From positions 1 through 7,304 of the forward strand of contig JADFWF010000097.1 in NCBI GenBank assembly GCA_015222965.1: DNA of 7,304 nucleotides, in the 5' to 3' direction. The notes below the pieces were generated by a model, which saw nothing but the letters and a program-made list of their open reading frames with translations, was not told the DNA's origin and made no database searches. Made by a program: the position numbers and the translations under genes. Below, piece after piece: positions 1 through 5,953 of this stretch. Source of the DNA: Pseudomonadota bacterium. GTDB lineage: Bacteria > Pseudomonadota > Gammaproteobacteria > SZUA-229. Each line of letters starts with the position of its first letter. Within the stretch, counting starts at the first letter, position 1.

Positions 1-19
1 AACAATAATTAAGGCTTTC

Positions 20-47
20 CTCTGTGGACCTCTGCGCTCTCTGCGGT
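20..47. repeat. Short degenerate CTCTG tandem repeat
   Basis: Three imperfect units of about 9-10 bp start at positions 20, 30 and 39 (CTCTGTGGA, CTCTGCGCT, CTCTGCGGT). They lie in the non-coding 118 bp downstream of the kinase gene. From memory, CTCTG(T/C)G-type intergenic repeats of this appearance occur at scattered sites in many bacterial genomes. Whether this is one of them is inference. No open reading frame or transposase accompanies it here, and three units are too few and too short for a CRISPR array. Confidence 0.5.
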
Positions 48-118
48 TTAATGTTTTGACTTCCGTTTATGGCCGTAAGCAGAAATAAAGCGTATTAATT
101 TTCCTGCACAGGATGATG

Positions 119-1525
119 TTATAAAGTGAAATCCAGCTCGGGGTTATCTCTTTCAACCACTTCTAAATCATAGCTGGCGTGATGCACTTTTAATACCTGA
201 TGTAATTCCCGCATCAACAGATCAGTATCGATGCCTGCTGTTTTGAATTTAACGACCACCGCCATATCCATTTCTGTATTAGCAAGTAGATCTACTTTAT
301 GGCCTTTGCCTGACGCCAGCAGTTTCTGTATTTCATTCCAACTTGAAATCCGTTGTTTTGGATCTTTGATCAATGCGCGTTTTATGAACTCTGCCAGACC
401 ATCGGGTACATCAGGTACCAGCGTCTTTATATCTTCAGGCTCATCATTGATCGTTTTCTGCGCGATGCCTAACATGGTCGGTGCACGGAACGGGGTTTTT
501 CCTGTCAGCATCGCGTAAGCGGTTATCGCCAGCGCATAGATATCGATCCTGTAATCAAACGATTTTTTCTGTAATACTTCAGGCGCGGTATACAGTATTG
601 TACCTTCAAAATTTTTATTGGCATCATCACTGGTCGTCGCGATACCAAAGTCCATAAGCTTCACATTACCCTGGTAATCAAGCACGATATTGGCAGGTTT
701 TATATCACGATGAATGATGCCGCCATTATGTTTGTTACCTGCGTACTCCAGCGCCAGCGCTAACTGACTGATGATATCGCATGTTTGCTTGCCGTTAAAA
801 ACACCCTGCTCCTGAAGATAATACTTCAGATCATAACCATCGAGTTTTTCCATGACGATAAATGATGTCGAATAATCATCGATGGTTTCTATGACATGCA
901 AAATATTAGGGTGTGTCAGATTGGCGATGGTGACCGCTTCCTGTTTGAAGCGTTTTTTAAAATCTTTCTTTGATGCTATTTCATACTTCAGCATTTTTAT
1001 CGCGACTTCACGGCCCAGCACTGTATCTAATGCGTTATAGACGATGGACATACCGCCTTCGCCCAACTGGCTGAGTATTTTATATTTCCCCAGACGATTG
1101 ATGCCATCAGAACCAAACATCCGGCTCTTCATCAGGTTGGTCATCACCGTTGCCAGCTCGGTATGCAACTCCATCAGCGCCTGAAAATCATCCCGGTATA
1201 AAGCCAACGCTTCGGTGTCGGTCTGCGCAATAACATCTGCCTTGCTCGGGGTACCGGACAGCAATGCTATCTCACCTAAGACATCGCCCTTACCAAGGTC
1301 GATATCTTTATCTTGCAGACTGACTCTCACCTTTCCCTGTTTGATGATCAGCATGTACTCGCCCGGCTCGCCCTGTTTGATCAGGTGCTCTCCTGATTCA
1401 TAGCGATGCAGACTCATGCGTTTGGCTATGTCGCCGATAATCCTGTTATCCAGCTTTATAAATAATTTTACGCCGGGAAGGAATATCAGGGCATCTTCCT
1501 GATCGATGTTGACTTGTTTCAGCAT
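119..1525 (-). CDS. Cyclic nucleotide-binding domain/Ser-Thr protein kinase fusion
   Basis: A 468-residue cytoplasmic protein with no membrane segment. Residues about 15-135 form a CRP/PKA-type cyclic nucleotide-binding domain, with a phosphate-binding cassette at 84-98 (GEIALL...TPSKADV). Residues about 148-405 form a complete eukaryotic-type kinase: glycine loop GEGGMS (155-160), VAIK with Lys177, helix-C Glu196, HRD Asp274 with Asn279, DFG Asp292, APE 314-316 and the F-helix DIY 328-330. All catalytic residues are present, so it should be an active RD kinase. The last 60 residues match nothing I recognise. The likely role is ligand-controlled phosphorylation of unknown targets. The cassette arginine that normally holds the cyclic phosphate is Ser94, so the ligand may not be cAMP. 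The ATG at 1525 has no clear Shine-Dalgarno sequence; the two ATGs just upstream are out of frame. The gene starts 103 bp after nei ends, so it may have its own promoter. Confidence 0.93.
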   Translation of the reverse strand: MLKQVNIDQEDALIFLPGVKLFIKLDNRIIGDIAKRMSLHRYESGEHLIKQGEPGEYMLIIKQGKVRVSLQDKDIDLGKGDVLGEIALLSGTPSKADVIAQTDTEALALYRDDFQALMELHTELATVMTNLMKSRMFGSDGINRLGKYKILSQLGEGGMSIVYNALDTVLGREVAIKMLKYEIASKKDFKKRFKQEAVTIANLTHPNILHVIETIDDYSTSFIVMEKLDGYDLKYYLQEQGVFNGKQTCDIISQLALALEYAGNKHNGGIIHRDIKPANIVLDYQGNVKLMDFGIATTSDDANKNFEGTILYTAPEVLQKKSFDYRIDIYALAITAYAMLTGKTPFRAPTMLGIAQKTINDEPEDIKTLVPDVPDGLAEFIKRALIKDPKQRISSWNEIQKLLASGKGHKVDLLANTEMDMAVVVKFKTAGIDTDLLMRELHQVLKVHHASYDLEVVERDNPELDFTL

Positions 1526-1628
1526 GGTTTCATTTTCATTTAATTAACTGGCTAATAAAGTTCACCAGAGGACTTATTATTCTATCTCATGGCAACGTCT
1601 TTTACACTTCTGCCTTGCTCGTAGCAGC

Positions 1629-2450
1629 TCAAGCAGGTAACTGGCAGCCCGGACAATAATAACAGGGCTGCCCGCCATGAGATTTTTCAATAATAGTGCC
1701 GCAGCGATAACATGCTAAACCTTGCCGCCTGAAAACATAAAACCGAGCATCTTCAAAAGCCACGCCCTGATTCATCATTTTTTTGGCATCTGCTAAACGG
1801 TTAGTGATGCCAGCTGTTTGATAGGATTGGCGTGATAGATCCAGTATCGTCCTGGCGAGTAGATTTACTCTTTTATCGTCCAGGTCTTTACTTCGAACCT
1901 TTGGATGTATACCCGAATAAAATAAAATTTCACAGCGAAGATAGTTACCCAGTCCTGCAACAAAAGTCTGCTCGGTTAAAATTCCGCCTAGCTGACGTTT
2001 TTTATATTTCGCTGATCGCAGACGCTCGATGAGATGCTCCACCGTCGTCGATTGGTCTAGCACATCAGGACCTAACTTAGACAGGAAAGGATGTTGCCGC
2101 AATGCCGCATCATCAATGACAGCGATATCTGACGCACTATATAGAAGCGCTGATTTTCCCTGGCAATCTATCACTATGCGCAACTGTCGCTTGCTGTCCG
2201 GGTAATCATCCGTGTCACAGATAAGCCAGCGGCCATATAGCTGATTATGACTGTAGATGTTCAGACCATTATCAAGCCGGGTCAGCATCGCCTTGCCATG
2301 GGTTTCTATCTGTTTGATGGTGGCGCCGATCAAACGCTGCTCCCATTTCTTCAACGGCTGCTGACCGAACCGGATAGAATCGATCACACGACCTGCTAAC
2401 TGTTTTTGCAGAGCATCGGCGGCGCGCCTTATCTCCGGTCCTTCAGGCAT
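1629..2450 (-). CDS. nei: Endonuclease VIII (Nei), DNA glycosylase/AP lyase
   Basis: A 273-residue Fpg/Nei-family base-excision repair enzyme that removes oxidised pyrimidines and cleaves the abasic site. The E. coli protein is 263 residues. The N-terminus MPEGPEIRRAAD is identical to E. coli Nei. It supplies the catalytic proline (Pro2 before Met removal) and Glu3, and Lys53 is present. SHNQLYG (67-73), LLYSASDI (102-109) and LAGLGNYLR-like residues (164-172) also match Nei rather than Fpg. The C-terminal zinc finger uses Cys247, Cys250, Cys266 and Cys269, with an extra Cys263. The finger arginine that contacts DNA phosphate in Nei and Fpg is Gln261 here (codon CAG, 1668-1670). The gene begins 20 bp after the GMC oxidoreductase gene and has no strong Shine-Dalgarno site, so it is probably the fourth gene of that operon. 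I see no terminator after it. Confidence 0.95.
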   Translation of the reverse strand: MPEGPEIRRAADALQKQLAGRVIDSIRFGQQPLKKWEQRLIGATIKQIETHGKAMLTRLDNGLNIYSHNQLYGRWLICDTDDYPDSKRQLRIVIDCQGKSALLYSASDIAVIDDAALRQHPFLSKLGPDVLDQSTTVEHLIERLRSAKYKKRQLGGILTEQTFVAGLGNYLRCEILFYSGIHPKVRSKDLDDKRVNLLARTILDLSRQSYQTAGITNRLADAKKMMNQGVAFEDARFYVFRRQGLACYRCGTIIEKSHGGQPCYYCPGCQLPA

Positions 2451-2470
2451 GATATTTTAAGCCAGCATAA

Positions 2471-4177
2471 CTATGACAAAACATCTTTCATCCGCTCGGC
2501 AACGCGGAAGGCGTTTGCATAGATCGTCCAGGTATATGGCACACTGCCACCTGTGGGCATGAAACTGCCATCAGTGATGTAGAGATTTTCAACATCGTGT
2601 GCCCGGCAATCCGCATTGAGCACAGAGGTTTTCGGGTCATTGCCAAACCGGCAGCCGCCGGCAACAAGATTTTGCGGCGGTGCGCCACTAACATTTGAGC
2701 GAATATTCTTTGCACCCATCTTTTTAAATACATCACTGCAATGCTCATTAATATAATGGCCGACTTTCAGATCATGTTCGTGATAACCGATACGCACATT
2801 AGCAACGGGAGAGCCCCATTTATCTTTCACCGCATTATCGAGGCGGACGAAACAGTTGTCCGTCGGCAGCCAGTCACAGAAAATTTCATAACGCAGGGTC
2901 TGACTATCGGTAAAAATTGATTTAAGATTTTTTTGTAAGGCTCGGCCCCACACCAGGTCATCACCGTCCCACTTCGCGCTCAGCGCTTTACTCATGGTGT
3001 TGGGATGTCGCAACAGGAAATCTACGGTGCCGCCTTTTATACGTCCGCCCCTGCTTTTACTGGTTATTGTTTTATCGTTTATGAAATACCAGTCCTGCAG
3101 ACCGCGATTGACGAATGGACCTCTTGTTTTCATATTTTCGGCAGACTGTGCATCCATGTCCGCATATTCAAAATCACCATTGCCTGAACCACCGGCTGAG
3201 AACAATAAATTTTTTCCGACCTGCCCGCTGTTATTGGCCAGACCCTGCGGATGCCTTACTCCCGTCGATGACAGTAACAGACGGCTGGTCTCTATCGCCT
3301 GACAGGCGACCACGAACAAGGTTGCTCTGATACTCCTGCTGTCGCCATTTTCATCATAATAGTCAGCAGAAACTACTTTTCCTTTGCTATCACTGCTCAA
3401 CCTGTAAACCTTGCATAAGGGTTTTATCTCACAGTGTTTTGTCGCCACTGCCTGATCCAGCAACGCCGCTCTCGAACTGCCCTTGGCGCCTGATGAGCAG
3501 CCATAACTTCCACAAAAACCGGAGTATTCGCAACTTCTTCGACCGCCTTTATCGCGTGACAATATCGCCCTCGGCGTCGGCAGCGAGTGCAACCCCATAC
3601 TGCGACAGGTTTCATCGATCTGCCTGGATATCGGATGCTCAAGGGTTGGCGGATAGGGAAAATCTGTTGTTGAACGCGGTTCTGCAAAAGGGTGCTCGGT
3701 AAAGCGACCAGAGACACCGACTTCTTTTTCTACCATGGCATAATACGGTTCGAGGTCTTCATAACTGATCGGCCAGTCGACGACATTGGCACCTTTGATC
3801 GCACCAAACTCCGAGCGCAGGCGAAAATCTTCTGGTTTTAGGCGGTAGAAAAAACCACTCATCAGGTTCGACGAACCGCCGACACAATTACCGTTCCAGA
3901 AATCCCAGCCAGAATCTGAGGTAGCCTCACCGACCCACTTCCCGTCACTGTCAGTATCTTCGATGACATGCTGCTCTTCAGAAAGTTTTGGCGTATAAAC
4001 GCTGCGACGGCAGCAGGCAAGTTCATCTTTATAAAAATCTTTTTCCGTAAACCAGGGACCTTTCTCCAGCACCACGACGGAGTAACCGGCTTTCGCTAGC
4101 GTCAGCGCGACAGGCCCGCCACCCGCTCCGCTGCCGATGATACAAACGTCCCATTCTTTATTTTCGGGTTTACTCAT
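2471..4177 (-). CDS. GMC-family FAD-dependent oxidoreductase (gluconate 2-dehydrogenase large-subunit type)
   Basis: A 568-residue flavoprotein dehydrogenase of unknown substrate, probably a sugar, polyol or alcohol. The N-terminal Rossmann motif is GSGAGGG (15-21) with ribose-binding Glu38. A second FAD motif, GNCVGGSSNLMSG, lies at 96-108. The C-terminal signature has GGCRFGNDPKTSV (507-519) and NLYITDGSFMPTGG (531-544). A cysteine group, Cys216-x5-Cys222-x4-Cys227, sits before GAKGSS, where DET-type FAD-glucose dehydrogenases carry a 3Fe-4S cluster. The usual HxxGT histidine and the later Asn/His of the GMC active site align with Leu504 and Val546. There is no signal peptide. Export is expected by hitch-hiking on the Tat-signal subunit encoded immediately upstream. 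Its ATG shares ATGA with the stop of that gene, indicating translational coupling. The start is preceded by an AAGG-containing ribosome site. Confidence 0.9.
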   Translation of the reverse strand: MSKPENKEWDVCIIGSGAGGGPVALTLAKAGYSVVVLEKGPWFTEKDFYKDELACCRRSVYTPKLSEEQHVIEDTDSDGKWVGEATSDSGWDFWNGNCVGGSSNLMSGFFYRLKPEDFRLRSEFGAIKGANVVDWPISYEDLEPYYAMVEKEVGVSGRFTEHPFAEPRSTTDFPYPPTLEHPISRQIDETCRSMGLHSLPTPRAILSRDKGGRRSCEYSGFCGSYGCSSGAKGSSRAALLDQAVATKHCEIKPLCKVYRLSSDSKGKVVSADYYDENGDSRSIRATLFVVACQAIETSRLLLSSTGVRHPQGLANNSGQVGKNLLFSAGGSGNGDFEYADMDAQSAENMKTRGPFVNRGLQDWYFINDKTITSKSRGGRIKGGTVDFLLRHPNTMSKALSAKWDGDDLVWGRALQKNLKSIFTDSQTLRYEIFCDWLPTDNCFVRLDNAVKDKWGSPVANVRIGYHEHDLKVGHYINEHCSDVFKKMGAKNIRSNVSGAPPQNLVAGGCRFGNDPKTSVLNADCRAHDVENLYITDGSFMPTGGSVPYTWTIYANAFRVAERMKDVLS

Positions 4178-4806
4178 GCCTTGCTTGTGCTCCGGTAGCG
4201 CCTTTGCAGCAATAGATCCCAGGTCTTATCAGCCGTTGGCGCCGGGTAGCCCGGTTTATGCTCCAGCCATTTCCAGCCGACACCTTTTTTATTGCCACCG
4301 TATACCGGATCCATCAATAACGCCTCCAGGGTATAGGTCAGTAAGGTAGAGACCCAGTTGCGGCCTGCACTGCTGTTAACGATAACTTCGATAATTTCCT
4401 GTTGCTGTTCCGGCGTTAATTGCAAAAATGATTTTTTGTAACGATCCTGTGTAAGGCCATCTAACCAGCCAACACCACGAAAGATAAAATCTTTATCTTC
4501 ACCATCCGCTTTCAGATTTTCAATCGCTCTGTGAAGATAGACCGTGGCACCGATATCTTCTGCACCAGGAATATCATCCGCTGCAGGAAACAATACTTCC
4601 TGTACCTGGGCAAGCGTTTGCCATGTCGGCTCTGTCTGCCAGTCGGCTAGCGCCTGTTTATTTTTTAGTTGGCGAAGTTCACTCAGCGCCGACACCGGGT
4701 AGGTTAATGCTATCGAACCCAATAAACCCATTCGCCTCATGAATTCACGGCGACTGATACTCGCTGTTTCTGAGTCCACTTTATTATGTCCGATGAAATC
4801 ATTCAT
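4174..4806 (-). CDS. Tat-exported small subunit, gluconate 2-dehydrogenase subunit 3 family
   Basis: A 210-residue protein when started at 4806. The N-terminus carries a twin-arginine signal, SRREFM (18-23), a hydrophobic stretch MGLLGSIALTYPVSA (26-40) and a possible cleavage site after Ala40. The mature part (for example LAQVQEVLFPAADDIPGA, 65-82) resembles the small subunit that partners GMC dehydrogenases. In those complexes it is needed for maturation and for Tat export of the folded flavoprotein. An in-frame ATG at 4959 would add 51 residues, but it lies inside the upstream thioredoxin-like gene and would displace the Tat signal from the N-terminus. The 4806 ATG has a GGGAA element nine bases upstream. 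The gene overlaps the upstream gene by 8 bp (ATGAATGA) and the downstream GMC gene by 4 bp (ATGA). The family call rests on context, length and motif impression; the Tat motif is seen directly. Confidence 0.85.
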   Translation of the reverse strand: MNDFIGHNKVDSETASISRREFMRRMGLLGSIALTYPVSALSELRQLKNKQALADWQTEPTWQTLAQVQEVLFPAADDIPGAEDIGATVYLHRAIENLKADGEDKDFIFRGVGWLDGLTQDRYKKSFLQLTPEQQQEIIEVIVNSSAGRNWVSTLLTYTLEALLMDPVYGGNKKGVGWKWLEHKPGYPAPTADKTWDLLLQRRYRSTSKA

Positions 4807-5296
4807 TTTTGTTTTCCCAACGGTCAAAAAAAGCATTAAAACGCTGCTCGGAATATTTTTTATTTTCCCGAAAATCAGCTGTGTCCTGAGAGTGCAGTAT
4901 GGTACCGCTACTATCGGTAATGTACATATGGGGATAACCATGAGCCCGAGGAAAAGCACGCATGAATTCTACGTTATCATTACTGTCACTGATATTCACT
5001 TTGAGTACGACAAAGATTTCGTGCAGTCGGCTTTCCACCTGCGGATGATCTTTGATAAATCGATCCAGCACATGGCACCAGCTGCACCAGTCACCACCGA
5101 CCTCGATTAACACTTTACGATGTGTTTCTTCCGCCAGTTTCAAAGCCTTTCGACCATCAGCATACGGGTCACGCTGTTCATCGTAGATCAGGCTGAAGAT
5201 GGGAAGCTCACTGCTTACCTGAGATGCATATGCCTGTGAGACAAACGGCAGCAGCATAAGAAAAAATAGTATCGTTTGTCGCAAAATAATTTTCAT
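4799..5296 (-). CDS. Exported thioredoxin-like protein (WCxWC type)
   Basis: A 165-residue protein with a Sec signal peptide: basic MKIILRQ, a hydrophobic core at about 8-19, and probable cleavage after AYA (22-24). The mature part is a single thioredoxin-like domain. It has the redox motif GDWCSWCHVLD (68-78, Cys71 and Cys74) and a GYP cis-proline at Pro122. It resembles the Thioredoxin_7/DUF255-like group with WCxWCH rather than classic WCGPC thioredoxins. It should act in the periplasm. Because it is the first gene of the coupled unit with the Tat small subunit and the GMC oxidoreductase, it probably serves that complex. Possible roles are disulfide handling of its many cysteines, assembly or electron transfer; which one is not shown by the sequence. 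The ATG at 5296 has only a weak ribosome site. An 81-bp gap separates it from the GFA-family gene. Confidence 0.88.
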   Translation of the reverse strand: MKIILRQTILFFLMLLPFVSQAYASQVSSELPIFSLIYDEQRDPYADGRKALKLAEETHRKVLIEVGGDWCSWCHVLDRFIKDHPQVESRLHEIFVVLKVNISDSNDNVEFMRAFPRAHGYPHMYITDSSGTILHSQDTADFRENKKYSEQRFNAFFDRWENKNE

Positions 5297-5377
5297 GATT
5301 ACTTATGGCAAGATTCACATAAATAAATTCCGTGGCTAAAAATATTTTTTTCTATTCATTATTTCTCTTCTTTATTT

Positions 5378-5791
5378 CTATGGCGGGTATTCATCATAAA
5401 CCGGCAATGCATCTTCACAGGACCACTCAACACGGGAATCCCAGAAAATTCGCCCCTGTGGTAAAACCGGTGGATCAGTGTCTAACGAACCTGCAGGGAT
5501 CAACACCGCATCCAGCTCAGGCACGACTCGCGGCATCGGACCACCACATTTTTGACAGAAGCAATTATAAAACCTTTCTGCGTCCGGCACTTTATAACGC
5601 GCCAGTAATGCTTCACCCTGCAGCCAGCGAATGCTGGTCTGCGGCGACATCAAGAGGTTACTGGCATGACCTGTTCCCGTCGCCTTGCGACAGCGTTGAC
5701 AGTGGCAATGATAAAAACGCTTGGTCTCCCCTGTTACCTCATATCGCACAGAGCCGCATAAACAACTACCCTTAACTGTATCTTGTGGCAT
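5378..5791 (-). CDS. GFA-family (glutathione-dependent formaldehyde-activating-like) zinc protein
   Basis: A 137-residue protein with the complete zinc ligand pattern of the GFA/CENP-V fold: Cys10-x-Cys12, Cys29-x-Cys31-x2-Cys34 within YHCHCQRCRK, and Cys77-x-Cys79-x2-Cys82. This allows the two zinc sites typical of the family. The length is typical. Family members are named for formaldehyde-glutathione adduct formation, but most, including this one, have no demonstrated reaction, so the substrate is unknown. The ATG at 5791 is well supported by AAGGA (5802-5798) six bases upstream. The gene is 81 bp upstream of the thioredoxin-like gene on the same strand, so read-through is possible but a separate unit is equally likely. 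It is divergent from the CD-NTase-like gene. Confidence 0.93.
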   Translation of the reverse strand: MPQDTVKGSCLCGSVRYEVTGETKRFYHCHCQRCRKATGTGHASNLLMSPQTSIRWLQGEALLARYKVPDAERFYNCFCQKCGGPMPRVVPELDAVLIPAGSLDTDPPVLPQGRIFWDSRVEWSCEDALPVYDEYPP

Positions 5792-5797
5792 TGTATT

Positions 5798-5802
5798 TCC
5801 TT
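5798..5802 (-). promoter_or_regulatory. Ribosome binding site of the GFA-family gene
   Basis: On the minus strand AAGGA lies six bases before the ATG at 5791. It is the clearest Shine-Dalgarno sequence among the minus-strand genes and fixes this start. Confidence 0.7.
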
Positions 5803-5844
5803 TTTTTGATAGCGTTAATAACTATTCATCATCGGTCACTTCTA

Positions 5845-5876
5845 TTGATATTATGACTTAAAGCAACTACGATCAA
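5845..5876. promoter_or_regulatory. Candidate overlapping divergent sigma70-type promoters
   Basis: In the 162-bp gap between the divergent genes, the plus strand has TTGATA (5845-5850), 17 bp, then TACGAT (5868-5873). The minus strand has TTGATC (5876-5871), 17 bp, then TAATAT (5853-5848). The two would lie face to face on the same 32 bp, bounded by the inverted repeat TTGAT/ATCAA. If real, the polymerases would compete and the genes would be reciprocally expressed. Matches to consensus are only moderate (4-5 of 6) and the region is AT-rich. Confidence 0.3.
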
Positions 5877-5879
5877 TTG

Positions 5880-5910
5880 AAGGGCGCCTCTATTAATTGT
5901 TTGTGCCCTT
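5880..5910 (+). promoter_or_regulatory. Inverted repeat/hairpin in the leader of the CD-NTase-like gene
   Basis: AAGGGCGC (5880-5887) pairs with GTGCCCTT (5903-5910). The stem is 8 bp with one G-U pair, and the loop is 15 nt. It lies just after the candidate plus-strand promoter and 43 bp before the ATG at 5954. It could be an operator or a leader hairpin. No T-tract follows it directly, so it is not an obvious terminator. Confidence 0.4.
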
Positions 5911-5944
5911 AAGACATTTTTTAGAATCATTAAAATAGCACTTC

Positions 5945-5950
5945 GAGGGA
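5945..5950 (+). promoter_or_regulatory. Ribosome binding site of the CD-NTase-like gene
   Basis: GAGGGA ends three bases before the ATG at 5954. The spacing from GAGG is short but workable, and it supports this start. Confidence 0.6.
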
Positions 5951-5953
5951 TTA

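Noticed and set aside
20..47. CRISPR array
   Set aside because: The units are 9-10 bp, contiguous and degenerate, with no spacers.
1629..2450. Fpg (MutM) instead of Nei
   Set aside because: The N-terminus MPEGPEIRRAAD and the SHNQLYG and LLYSASDI motifs match Nei; Fpg begins MPELPEVE.
4807..4959. N-terminal extension of the Tat small subunit from an ATG at 4959
   Set aside because: It lies within the thioredoxin-like gene and buries the twin-arginine signal 51 residues into the protein; the ATG at 4806 has GGGAA upstream and gives a normal Tat leader.
5075..5086. CxxCH heme c motif (CSWCH) in the thioredoxin-like protein
   Set aside because: The motif sits in GDWCSWCHVLD with a cis-proline downstream, which is the WCxWCH redox site of a thioredoxin fold, not a cytochrome.
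5338..5349. 12-bp palindrome AAAAATATTTTT between the GFA and thioredoxin-like genes
   Set aside because: It is pure A/T in an A/T-rich spacer, has no GC stem to terminate transcription, and could arise by chance.
5332..5775. 147-codon plus-strand reading frame opposite the GFA-family gene
   Set aside because: It has no recognisable domain, and the antisense frame has the full zinc-ligand pattern and a good ribosome site.
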